A DNA stretch of 61,925 nt from Ochromonas danica (lineage: Eukaryota > Sar > Chrysophyceae > Chromulinales > Chromulinaceae), in NCBI GenBank assembly GCA_015146655.1, contig VKHL01000115.1:31830-93754 (forward strand). Reading direction: 5' to 3'. Below, piece by piece: positions 40,843 to 52,572 of the stretch. The notes under the pieces are model-generated. The model saw only the letters and a list, made by a program, of their open reading frames with translations. It searched no databases and was not told where the DNA came from. Within the stretch, counting starts at the first letter, position 1; each line of letters starts with the position of its first letter. A program made the position numbers and the translations under genes.

Positions 40843-43800
40843 TTAGATGATACGCTTCATTCCTGCTAGAGTTCGCTTGCGAAGAAACTTGCGCACGGCA
40901 AGCACAGGGACGCATCCATTGCCATGAGATCGATAAGTCACGCGCAGCCATCCGAAGGCGCGAGGCCCGCCATTGTTGCCTCCGTCATCTTCCTGTGTCC
41001 ACGAGGCGGGCAGGAACCATCCAGGCACAGGATCGTCGTACTTGCTCCAGCGATATTCGACTCCTTCCCAATTGTCGCCAGGCTCAGCAATGGCCAGCGA
41101 AACAAGAATCTTCACCCACTCACGATGATCAAATCGACGCAAATCCAGGCGGTAGGTTCTATCAGGTTTCATGGGATCGAGTAGATTCATGATGCCCAGT
41201 CGATGGAAAGCTTCATTGCGTTCGCTCAAAGTGAAGACCTGGTCGATGATAACGCAAAGGTTCTCGAGATCGACGAGGTGAGAGAAGACTGACTGCAGGA
41301 GCATCACTCGCAGATAGCCTTCATTAGGAGGGAAATACTCCATCAACTTAGCCAACTGGTTGACAGATATGAAGAGCGTGGGCATGAGAATTTGCAACTA
41401 GTTCACCGCATTCATCTATTAGCTGAAGCAAACAATCTAGCAGCAAACAATGAGCAACGTCCTCACCTCGAGAATGCGACGATATGCCAGAGGGAAGATG
41501 GCGCTGATGCTGTTGCGTGAAGGCGCAGGTCCTGAGCGCATATCCTCAGGGGTGGGAGGTCGTTCGCTGGCGCTGTAGTTGAGGCGACTGACATCTCGCA
41601 TGCGCTCCTCCGGGTAGATGTCGAAATAGTGATGGCAAGTGTCCACGTATTCCATGTATGCCTCGCGCACGGCAGTCATCTGATGACTCGACACAGACCA
41701 TTCATGAGAAAAGGCAAAGGCAAAGGAGAAAGAGGAAGGAAAGCGTTAAATCTCACCGTCAACGGCGATTGCATTGCCAGCTCTGGGAAGTCTTCCAAGT
41801 TGACCACGTATCCTCCTGAAGTGGCCAACTGCGAGCTCTCCATGGCAGCAGCACCATGTCTTCCATGATGACCACCTGCGAGGAAAGATTGACTCGTGGA
41901 AGTGGAAGAAGTGGGAGGCGATGCTACGCGAGCAGAGAAAGAAGGCGAGGCCGATGATGGCGCAGAGGCCGCAGGATCCATCGCGGCCGAGACTTTGCGA
42001 CTGATCGCAGCCACAGAGACCGACGAAGACGAAGAGCTCGTCGGCATCGCCACACTCGCACGGATAGAGCGAGGCGAGTTGTTGCTGCTGGCCGAAGGCG
42101 GCGAGGCGGTGGCAGGCGGCGAATCTTGTCGATTGAACAGGAAAGGATTGACTCGAGCCGCGGAGGCCATCAGTTCAGCTCGTTGGCGAAGAAATTCGCT
42201 CTCTTTCTCCTGTAAGCGATTCCAAACTGCACGGATTTCTTCTAGATGGAGTTGGTCATGGACCAGTCGCTCGAAGCGCGCGTCCGTCATGGCCAACGTG
42301 CTCTTGCGCGGCTTCGTGGTGGACACGTAGTCGCAATGCAAGACTTTGTTCCCTCCCGCCGCGCCGCCACCACTTCCCGATGAAGCAGAAGAGTTGAAAG
42401 AGGTGAACCACTTCCCCGTCACCTCCACGGGAGTGATGCCCAGCTTCTCGTTGCGGAAGTTCGATTGGTTTCCCTTCTGACTCGACAGCACGCCTCCCTG
42501 CCGGCAGCGCTTGCCCTCCGTGACGCAGATGGCGCCCAGTCGACGGCCGCCATTCCTCTGCGCGGCTTGACTCATGTCAATCGCATAGTGCCCCGTGAAC
42601 AGACCCACGTAGGTGCAATAGAGAGTCCCCACTTTCACTCGCAAGGCCAGCTTGCCCAACTCATTGAGATTGGTGTCGATGAACTTGATCGCCTGCTCCT
42701 CCGTCGCGATCTGCGGAAGGATATTCGCCATGAGATCCAATGGCAGACGGTTCAGCCCTTGCATCTCCTCGAAGAGCAACTGCGCTTGTTCGCAGGACAA
42801 GAAGAAATAAGGCGAGGAGGTCGTGTTTTGAAAGAGAATCTCCCGCTGATCGTCCGTCTTGGCCTGTCGGATGGACTGGATGATGTTGTCAATGCCATGG
42901 TCAGCGCCGATGTCGAAGAGAGTGGGAGCGTCGCACTGGTAGGCGAGTTGGATGAGGCAGCTGCCCGCCGCGGGAATGGCCCAAGGCTGTCCCGTGGCGG
43001 CCTCGACGACTTCTCCGCGCGGCATTTCCGTGCGACAGAACTCATTCAACATGATGTTTCCAAACTCATTGGCATCGATAGAGCCGGACTCGTCGCGGTC
43101 GTATTCATTCATCAAGCGCTTGACTGCCTCGCGGTCGAAATCTTTCTTCCCCAACGAGGCCAACGTCTCGACGAACTCGTCCACTTCCATCGTGCCGGAC
43201 ATGTCTGTGTCGTTGATGACAAAGAGCGCGAAGAAGATCTCATAGAGGAAGGTCTCTTGTAGATCGTCTCGTCCCTCTCGCTTGGCTTTCATCGTCCAGA
43301 GGTCCTTGGCCTTCCTCAAGACAATCTGCCTCGTCTCCTCCTCCATCGAGAAGCCGAAGGGCTTCAAGAGATTCATCAGATGGCCGGATGCTTCGGGGAA
43401 ATTCCCCGCGAGCAGTTCGTTGGCGGCGAGGCGCGAATTGCGATAGAACTCTTCCAGTTTGAACTTCTTCATCTTTCCCTCCTCCCCCTGCTGCTCCTCC
43501 TCGGACAAGACGTAGGCTCGCTCCAAGGGAATGACTTGGCCGTTGTAGACCAACTTGACAATGCGACAACCAGCTTTGAAGTTGGCCAGGTAGAAGCACT
43601 CGGTGGCGACCATCTGGCCGTACGGTTCGCGCAGGTCGAGCCGCCAGACGCCCTGCGGATTGGCCGCGCTGAAGACCTTTTCGTCGTCTCTCGTGCAGTC
43701 GCAGTTGATGAAAGAGACTTGCAAGCGACGAGACTCCGTGGACGATCGCTGGATGGCAGCGACTAACGCCTGCGCGCCAATCCTGCCCAGCGTGTTACCG

Positions 43801-45748
43801 TTGATGTTGAGCTTGATGAGCGTCTCGTTGAAGGAGATCGCGTTGGCCAAGACCGTCGCTGCCTTGGGCGTGATGGAATTGCATTCAATATCCAACTCTG
43901 TCAGGCCCTTGTTGGACTTGAGAGCTCGTCCCAAGAACTGCGAGGGCATGTCTCCGAAGGCGTTGTAGGCGAGCAGCAAGGTTTGGAGGGAATTGTTCTT
44001 CTCCAACGCCACGGCCAGGGCGATGGCGCTGTCCAAGCGAATGCTATTCCACGACAAGTCCAGCTTCGTCAGAGTGCGGTTGACTTGCAGCATCTCCCCC
44101 AAGGCCTCGCCGCCCGTGATGAGGTCTGGATGGACGACGTTGAGCAGCTCTGCCTGGCCGATGAGGTTCTTGGCCAGGCCGAGCGTGCGGATGGACTGAT
44201 TCTCTGCCAGCGCCGTGGCGATGTGTCTGCACTCTTCGTCGTCCACGTCCGCGCCATGGAGCAGCAAGGTGCGCAGGGAACATGTCGGATGGCGGAGGAA
44301 AGTCGTGATGGCGCGGGCGCTGTCGTCGATCTTGTTGAAGGAAAGGTCCAGATAGGTCAGATGCCGCAGCGCTGGAAGCTTCTGCGCGAGAGGCAAGAGC
44401 GTCAAGTCCGTCAAGCGGTTGTCGCGCAAGTCGATGGACTGCAGCGCGGGCAAGCGGTCCAGCACGGTAACCACGGGAGACATGCGCGCATCGCCCACGC
44501 CCAGGTGGCCGAGGTGTAGACCCAACGGGTGGCTCTCCTTGCGCAGCAAAAGAGGCAAAGGAGGCAAATTCTTCGCCACGATTTCGCGGTAGAAGACTGT
44601 GCGAGGACTATCCTCTCCTCCTCCTCCTTCTTCTTCTTCTTCTCCTTCTGCTACCCTCCCCTCCTCCTCCTCCTCCTTCTCTCTACTACCACTACCACCT
44701 CGTCTTCGAGGCCCGGAGACCAAGTCATGGCAGGCCTCGCGGTACTTCTGCTGCATGGAGAGCGCCGCCTTCTCCCCGAAGAACTGCTCGAAGACTACCT
44801 CGGAGAGCTCCTCCTTCGCCTGCTGCACACTGCTGCTACCCTCCACTGGCTGCTGCTGTTGCTGGTGGTGGGGGAGGGAAAGGGGTAGGCAGAAGTCGAA
44901 GACATCGTCTGCGGCGAAGGAAAGCGCGCGTTGATGTCCTGCTGCTACCCCTCCTCCTCCTCCTGCTCCTCCTGCTACCTCAGCTTTCTTCACCTGTTGT
45001 TGTTGTTGTTGTTGTTGTTGCTGTTGAGATGTTTTGGGTGGCGAGCGCGGCTTTCTCTTGAGGAGGTAGAAATCCATTCCGCTGCCTCGCCTGCGCTCCT
45101 CTTGAGGCTTCACGTACCCTCCTCCTCCTCCTCCTCCTCCTGCAGTGCTAGCAACGCTCTTCCTTCTCTCTTTGTTGGGCTCCGCGGCCATCTTGGGGTT
45201 GAGGTCGAGGTGACGGCGACTACCCGGCACAGGCAAGGGCGAGAGAGAAGCAGAGCGGCTAGCCAAGGTAGTCGAGGTAGTCCTCGTCGAGGGCGAGCGG
45301 GAGGAGGAGGAGGAGAAGTGGGCGGGTAGTGGCGCTATGCCCTCCTCCTCCTCCACCACCGCAGTGCGCCAGTCCTTGCGACTGAATGTAAGGTCTAAGA
45401 GAAGCAAGACGAAGAGTCAGAGGGAGAGAGAGGCTAACACTAGCAGTAGCAGCAGGAGGAGCAGGAGCAGGAGGAGGAGGAGGAGGTACCTGCTACCCCG
45501 AAGAGGTCGATCCTGTTTCTTCTCACTAGTGGAGGACTCGCTGCAAACTCCAACTCTGACAGCTTCGAGGAGGCTGTGGGGTGACTAGCTGCGAGGGCGA
45601 GGCTGGGTAGCACGGGGTAGGAGGAGGAGGAGGAGAGAGAGGCTCTGCCTAGCAAGGCGAAGTCCACCCCTCCTCCTCCTCCTCCTGCTCCTCCTCCTCC
45701 TCCTACCCCGTTACTACTTCCTCGGTGGCGACTAGTCGACGCTTTCAT
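40843..45748 (-). CDS. leucine-rich repeat / EF-hand scaffold protein
   Basis: Four exons, 45748-45490, 45394-41757, 41679-41467 and 41397-40843, encode 1554 residues. The introns (95, 77 and 69 nt) are all GT-AG and keep frame. N-terminus: Gly- and Ser-rich, a run of 11 Gln, acidic stretches. Residues about 370-650: a ribonuclease-inhibitor-type LRR array (LTYLDLSFNKIDD, IRTLGLAKNLIG, LTKLDLSWNSI, LQTLLLAYNAFG, LTELDIECNSI, LIKLNINGNTLG). Residues about 813-865: two EF-hands with full calcium ligands (DTDMSGTMEVDEF and DRDESGSIDANEF). Later parts are unfamiliar, including REAYMEYVDTCHHYFDIYP and a final globular segment ending LAGMKRII. LRR plus EF-hand proteins are common around axonemes and basal bodies, so a calcium-responsive scaffold is a reasonable inference. 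No catalytic domain seen. Confidence 0.8.
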
Positions 45749-46052
45749 TCCCACGACAGACTGACAGCAGGTGACCCATTACATAAAAACTGTTTTTTAA
45801 GTAACGGCCGAAGAAACTGTTTCTCTGTCATTAACTTAAAAAGAAGAGCTAGCAGTTATCTACTGTACAATTGTAGTGAAATGGTAATAATAGTTGTTGC
45901 GGTGGACTAGGAGGTGGTATGGGTAGCAAAGGATGAGATCAAGAGGTTAATTACACTATCTACACCAACTATCCACAACACACACACGCACACAGCTAGT
46001 CGAGGTAGCACAGCAGCACTACAGTAGTGTAGCTAGCACTACAGTAGTGTAG
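45749..46052. other. spacer with recurring short motifs
   Basis: TTAACTTAAA at 45831-45840 lies 83 bp upstream of the LRR-EF gene start. Toward the right lie the 3' end of the next minus-strand gene and its 20-nt duplication. No gene seen. Confidence 0.55.
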
Positions 46053-46057
46053 CTAGC
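46018..46057. repeat. 20-nt tandem duplication covering a stop codon
   Basis: ACTACAGTAGTGTAGCTAGC occurs twice head to tail. The second copy includes the TAG stop (complement of 46053-46055) of the gene at 46053-52241, and the first copy repeats it just downstream. Confidence 0.9.
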
Positions 46058-49000
46058 TAGCAATAAGGCGAAGGCGTTTCCTCGCGAGGCAGCCCCGCAG
46101 AAAGCATTGAATGACATTCGCGGCGACGTCAACGATCTCAGCGCGGAGGAGATGCACGGCCTCGAGGCGCTCGACTGCTTGGCCGCCTTCGCCTTCGCCT
46201 TCGCCTTCGCCGTGCAGGAGGAAGCGCAAGAAAGGCGAGCGCGTCTTCTCCATCGCCACCACCTGCAAATCATCCAAGAACTCCTCCGCCTTGAACCCTC
46301 CTCCTCCTCCTCCGCCTCCTCCAACCACTCCTCGAGAAAGGAACTGTTCGATGGCAGTCACCACGCGATCAACGAGAGGCTGTCGATCGTTGAAGATCAG
46401 CTGCGCCACGTCTCTTTTGCTCAAATACTTCAACAACAACTGCTGGAGGAACAGCCGCTTTAGCTATTGACACAACCATTACCATCAATAAGATCATCGT
46501 GATGAGTGTCAAGGCTCGTTACCTCTTCGTCGTCGCAAAGGCGGTAACGACAGCAAAGCATCAGAAAGTCCACACAGAGCGTCGTCGCTCTTTCTCCTCC
46601 TCCTCCTGCTGCTCCTCTCGCGTCTCGGCTGCGGTAGTGGCGGTGGCAGTGGGAGGAGAAGATCGTGCGCAGAACGACTGCGTAGGGCAGCGAGGAGGTC
46701 AGCAGCGAGTAGACGCCGCCCAGGCCGATCGTGTGCAGGAATCGCTGGCGCAAGGGACTGGAGCCTTCGCTCTCCGCCTCGACGGTCTTCAAGAAGATCG
46801 AGTTGGCCAGCAACATATTGTAGTGCACTGACCTGTCGCAACACAGGAGGAGCAGGAGCAGGAGGAGGAGAAGTTAGAGAGAGAGATAGGAGGAGGAGGA
46901 GGAGGAGGAGGGGGAGGAGGAGGAGTGATAATTACCTTTTGCTGTCCTTCAGAGTGGCGACAATCTCCTTGCGCTGAATAGGATCGCGAAGTTGTCCTTC
47001 AATCAACGCGATGCATCCATCGAGATAGTCTTGCGCCGCGTCGGGTAGATTCACTCGGAAGTAATTCGTCAACACGAGCTGGACGGTCTTTTGCGCGATG
47101 GCGTTCGCCCAGCCCACGACAACGACAACGCGGTCGACGAGGTCGAGGAGGAGGCTGACGGCGAGCAAGTGAAGGCCCTGCAGCTTGTACATGTCGGCCT
47201 GCAAGACGACCAGCCGCTGCGCCGCCAGCAGAGCGCGCGAGTCGTCCACGAGGAAGCGGTCCAACGCGATGCGAATCGTCCTCTCCGCCTCGTCGAAATG
47301 CTCGCAGCTGATCAGATAGGCTACGAGGTCGATCTCTTTCGGTCGAAAGGAGAAGTGCGCAGCGGAAGACGAGGAGCCGCTGTGAGAAGAAGAAGAGAAG
47401 TCGTCGTTAGAGAGTGCGGATATCTCGTTGAGATGCGAAGAAGCGAACGATGACGACGAAGAAGCGGCATGGCTGTTGTTCTTCATCGTGACCAATTGAA
47501 GGTTGAGGCCGTCGGAGGTGGAGGAGGAGGAGGAGGAGGAGGGGTAAGGCGGTGGATTGCATCGAATGATTTGATCGCAGCGCTCTTGCAAGTAGTTCTC
47601 CGAGACCACAGGCCAACGGCTGGGGAAGGAGAGGCGCAGGACTCGAGGCAAAGCTTGCTGGATCTTCTGGAAGATCTCTTTGCGCATCAAACAAGTCCAG
47701 CAGAGGTGATCGTCCAGGTCTGTCAGCGTCAGGGACTGGACGGACGCCTCGTAGCCTTGCCTGTCGGGCGAGAGGAAGGCGGCGATTGTCGCGGGCGTGC
47801 GCACAAAGCCAGCAGAGCAAAGCAAACACTTCGGCGCCGCGATGCGCCAATGGCGGCCGTCAACTAACGAAGTCAAACGCAATCTGCTCGACCAAACCTC
47901 TTCGTGGCGGTCGCACAGATGCTGCAAGAGGACGAACCAAGCATGCTGTGTGTGCGTGTGTGTGTGCAAGCAGGGGTAGGTGGTCAGCAGGGGTAGTACA
48001 GCGGGTAGTCAAGGGGGAAGGGCTAACCTGAGAGATGGACAGAGTGGCCAACGGCGCAATGTCTGCGTGAAGCGGTGCTAGATACATATAGATCCACCCT
48101 GAGAGCTTGACTTTGGATAAGGAGGAGGAGGAGGAGGAGGAGGACTGCTTGAGGAACATCAACAAAGACTTCTTCTTCTCCTCCACTACCCGGTCGACCT
48201 CTTCCTCTTCCTTGGGACCAACTTCGAGGCTTTCCGTGGCCACTACCAGCGCAGAACTTCCAGTAGCAGCAGCAGGGACAGGGGTAGGAGCAGGAGCAGG
48301 AGCAGGAGCAGGAGGAGGGTTAGGGGTAGATGCAGGGGTAGAGGTAGCAGACTGCTCCATGAGGTCGGGGCTAAAGCGTGGGTCCTTGTCCTCGTCATTG
48401 GCGGGTAGCAAGTCCTCTGCAGAGGAGGAGGAGGAGGAGGGTAGCGCGAACTTCACTCTCTTGCCCGCGCGGCTTTCCCTCTGCCCGCTGCCCAAGGCGC
48501 TGCTGGGCTTGAGGATGGGCGCGGGGCTCGAGAGGAGGAGATCGCCGAAGGACTGGATGGAGGAGGCGGGGCGGTAGCTCTCCATCTCTCCTCCTCCTCC
48601 TCCTGCTGCTGCTACACTCGGAGACTCTCTCACAGCCTTGCTCTTCTCGTTCTCTAGCTCTTCCTCAATGGCAAAGAGGTGCAAGAGCTCGTTCTCCTTC
48701 TTGTCCCTGCCTCTGCGAGAGTCATCGTCACTACCGCTAACGTCATCGAGAAGTTCTGACGTGGCAGAAGTAGGAGCAGGAGGAGCAGGAGGAGCAGGAG
48801 CAGGAGGAGGAGGAGATTGCTGCGGGTAGTCCATGAGGTCTTGCTGCTCTTCCAGCGGGGCAGGCAGCGCGAGTAGCTCTTCTTCCCGGCGCTCCCTCTC
48901 CTGCTCCACCTCCTCCTCCCGCTGCTGGTACTTCTGAGCGAGAAGCACGCTTCGGTCTGTCTGGCGATCGTTGAGGTTCGTCTCCTCCAGCAGCTCCTGG

Positions 49001-52000
49001 ATGCGATTCTTGAAGCGAACGATGTTGTGTCCCTTGAGCCGAGCACCTCCTCGCTGTGAGGTAGTGGTGCTACCCCCCGCCTTGTCTTCTCTGCTGCGCC
49101 GGCCGTCCCTCAAGTAGCGCTGCAGGGACTCGACTTTGTAGAAATGCGAGCACGGCACGCGCAAAGTGCAGAAGGGACAGCGAGGGGTAGCGCCAGGAGG
49201 AGAGGCTTGGCGCTGGGCCTTGGCCTCCTCCTCCACCACCCTAGTAGCAGCAGGAAGAGGAGGAGGAGGAGGAGAGCTGGTAGGTAACCGCTTCGTCATC
49301 GTCTTCAAGTGGTAGAAGACATTCTGTGCGCTGGTCATGTTCGACAATCCGCTCTGATTGGTCAAGATGTTCAAGAGCTGCGCGTGTCTCTCGACGTTGA
49401 CGGGGTCTGCGGCGACTTCGTTCTGCTGCAAGACTTGCTGCAGATCCTCGAGAGACAGTCCCGTCTTGGCCAACGTGAGCACCTCGCTTGTGGAGAGAAG
49501 CTTTGGCCCGTGGACGTCATTGTCCAGCAAGACGTCCACCATGTCTCTGTCCATGAAGGACGGCAGCGGCAAGATGGACGCGTAGGCCAACGCGCTGTAG
49601 CCTTGATTGTCCACCATCTCGAGGCTGCTCTCGCTGCCCAGCAAAGAGACCAGCAGGTCCGCTTCCTGCAGCTGAGCCGCAAGCATCAACGCCGTCATTC
49701 CATCTCTGTTCTGATAGTTGACGTCCGCTCCTTCTTGCAGGAAGAGGTTGAGGAGGCGGTGGTCATTCAAGGCCACGGCGCAGAGCAAAGGAGTCCAGGC
49801 AAGAGGCTGGGCAGGCGGCTCAGTGTTGGGGTAGGCATATCCCTGCTTGACGAGGCGATAGATCTCTTCCAAGATCGCCCGCAACTCCTCCACCAGAGCC
49901 AGCTTGTCTTCCCTTTCCTTCTCGCTAGGCACGCCGGCTGCTTTGAGGTCGAAGAGCGAAGGGAACATCTCGATCGACCGCTTGAGCACGTAGCGTTGGT
50001 GATTGTCCACGAATCGTCGCTGCTCTTGCCGCGCACTAACAGTCCCTTTGTCTTCCACAAGGCGTTGGATGACTGCCGGACAGCCCAAGGGATGGAAAGT
50101 CGTCCTCCCTTGCGTCATCATGAGGAAGGTCTTTCCAAACTGCTGAATCAACTCTTTCACTTTCAAGTAGCCGAAGCGAGTTTGCTTCTCGAATTGGATG
50201 TCCGAATAGGTTTCCACTTTCATCGCACCCGCGCTGACTTTCTTCTCGAGCCAGTCAGCCAGTTGGGGGAAATGTTTGTCGCGCGCCTTCTGGACCGCCG
50301 TGCGACCCAATCGATTGCGAATGTTGGGATTGGCCCCCAGCGAGAGGAGGACGTGGCAAAAGAGTCCATTGCGCGCCTCGGCCGCGACCATCAGCGCTGT
50401 CTCTCCTTCGTCGTCTACGGCATCTAGAAAGCGCACAACGCGCATGGAGTCGCCGATGCCCTCTCGCAAATAGTCGACTATCACTCTTGCCGCCTCCTCG
50501 CTGTGGTGAACGGCACAGAAATGTAATGCCGTTCGGCCTTGAAATCCCTGCGACAGCCAAACAAAGAGAGGAGAGTTAGTCCGTCTACTCGAACTATAAA
50601 CAACAACACCAAAGCAAAGCAAAGCAAAGCAAAGCAAAGCAAACAGAGCAGATCGGTGGCTGGCTGGCTAACCTTGGCGAGGGCCAGTGCGCCGTGTTTC
50701 ATCAAGACGTGGACAGCGCGCAAGTCTTTCAATCTCGCAGCAAGCATGAGCGCCGTCATTCCTCTCCTATTCGCTTGATTGAGGTCGACTTTCTTCTTGA
50801 GGAAGACCTCTAACTTCTCCGTGGGCACTTCGTTCAGAATGAGCACTTGCAGGGGAGTGACTCCGAAGGGAGTCTCGAGATTCACATTTCCATCGCGCTT
50901 TGCCAATGTGAGGACCTGCTCGGTCTGATTCGTGAGGCAAGCCTCAACAACTTGTCGCTCGAGGACGTCTTTGGACAGCTTCAAGACGAGGTCTTTCTCT
51001 TGGCGGTGAGTCAGATGTCGAATGTCGTTGCGCGCTTTGGCCTCCTCGGCTTTCTTCAAGGCTTCCATGTGGTCAGCAATGCGCTGGCGATAGATGTTGC
51101 ACCGCTCTTCTAACGTCTTGACCACACCTGTGCAAGGAGAGAGACCGAGCTTCTGGCATTGTTGTCTCAAGGCCATGGCCTCTTCCAACGTGTTGGCGTT
51201 GCTCTCTGAGGGAGGATCGATGAAGACCTCGTGCTTGTGATTGCGTCCGCCGTCTGCTAAGCGCTTGAGATTGCACGATTCATTGTCTCGAGTGCAATAG
51301 ACTTCATAGCGATAGCTCTCGCCGGAGAACTCTTCGAAGATTGCTTTGATCTTGAGGGCCTTGCCTGCGACCGCGTTGTACTCCAAGGCATCATATCCTT
51401 CAACCTCTCCTCCTCCTGCTCCTCCACCTCCACCCGTAGCCTTGAGCTTCATCATATCATAGGCCTGCTCGTGGTAGTGCTCTACGAGGTCTTTCACCAT
51501 CTCCATGATGGAGATGGAGTCGTAGGGGAAGAAGCCTCGATTCTCGTCGCGATTGAACCACTCCACGAAGGCGTTGGCTTCTGCTCGTGTGATAGGCATG
51601 TGCATCCCCCAAACACAGCGTTGGTTGACAAGCGCGTTGCGGATCCACTCTCTCAGTCGGTCAGCCTGGTGCAGCTCTTCGTGTTCGAACAACTGCATGC
51701 GCAGATTCATCTTCCGCTGGTCCAGTAGAGGCCTGGAGCACCCCACCAAAGTGTTGCACTTGGCACAGATAGGGTTTCCCTTGCGGTCCAGAGGAAAGCC
51801 CACGGGAGGACGCTCGTCAGGCATGACGTCGATGAGGGAGGGGTGGATCTCCATGAGGAAGGTGATGAAGCGGCGCTTGGCCATCTCCGAAGACATGCCC
51901 TTCAGCTTATACCACGCTAGCCACTTCTCTCCTTCCAAAGTCGTGCCTTGTTGACTCGCCGCGGCCGTGGCGCCCGCCGCGAGGCCGTCCACAGGCTGAG

Positions 52001-52241
52001 GCTCGTGGTTGTCGCCGTAGACGGCTTGCTTGTAGAGAGCCTGCAGCTTGATCACCTGTTTCGCCGTGCGCGGCCCTTCATAGACTTTCCAGTTGTGATA
52101 GCAGGCATTGAAGTACTGCTGCAACACGGCCGCATCGTTGCGCCAGCCGCGGCGAAGGCGTTGGCGCACCTCCTCGGCTGACTCGTGGCGCGCTTGCCAC
52201 TGGCGATCGTTATCTCTCGTCTCGGTGCTAGACTGACTCAT
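46053..52241 (-). CDS. giant acyl-CoA-binding / ankyrin / zinc-site / IQ protein
   Basis: Five exons, 52241-50673, 50547-48028, 47945-46936, 46832-46523 and 46463-46053, encode 1939 residues; all junctions are GT-AG and in frame. Residues about 35-135 match an acyl-CoA-binding domain: FNACYHNWKVYEG, KLQALYKQAVYGD, KWLAWYKLKGMSSEMAKRRF. A Cys motif (PICAKCNTLVGC) follows. Ankyrin repeats span exon 1-2 (GVTPLQVLIL, RRGMTALMLAARLKD, GRTALHFCAVHHSEEAARV, GETALMVAAEARNG, GRTAVQKARDKHF) and again near residues 770-880 (WTPLLCAVALNDHRL, DGMTALMLAAQLQEA). Further Cys pairs occur near residue 980 (RCPFCTLRVPCSHF) and in exon 3 (KCLLCSAGF, HLCWTCLM). The C-terminal 20 residues contain a complete IQ calmodulin motif, IQCFLRGCLAR. 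ACBP-plus-ankyrin exists in ACBD6 and plant ACBP1/2, but those are short. Confidence 0.8.
50611..50640. repeat. (AAAGC)6 microsatellite in an intron
   Basis: Six perfect pentanucleotide copies inside the first intron (50672-50548) of the ACBP-ankyrin gene. Confidence 0.95.
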
Positions 52242-52572
52242 ACTCTGCTGGTTAGCCGATATGATAATCCATCCATTACAATAGCGACTGGCTTCTACTT
52301 GTTGGTCTTAGTAGTCAGCAGCAGTGTTTTGATTTCCTGGATTTCGCTGTCCGTTTCGCTCAATTATGTATTTCCTCATCTCAATTAAGGATTACACTAA
52401 ATCTCCATAAATGTCTAATCTACTGTACAGATTAGATTATGAACTGTAAATATTAAGGCTCTGAGAACTAGTAAGTTATAACCTTAGCAGATGGATAGTT
52501 AGCTATGACGGCAAAGACTGGATACAGTACAGTAGACTAGTCGCAGTCTACAATCAAAAGACGGTCAAAACG
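52242..52572. other. spacer between tandem minus-strand genes
   Basis: Holds the ACBP-ankyrin promoter and the 3' end of the FYVE-SNARE gene. TACAGTACAGTAGACTAGTC near 52520 belongs to the recurring spacer words. No gene seen. Confidence 0.6.

Noticed and set aside
42465-43262. 265-codon open frame opposite the LRR-EF gene
   Set aside because: Shadow of LRR and EF-hand coding sequence; product has no known motif.
49309-50427. 372-codon open frame opposite the ACBP-ankyrin gene
   Set aside because: It mirrors a well-supported gene (ankyrin repeats, splices). Long antisense frames arise here from codon use; no domain visible.
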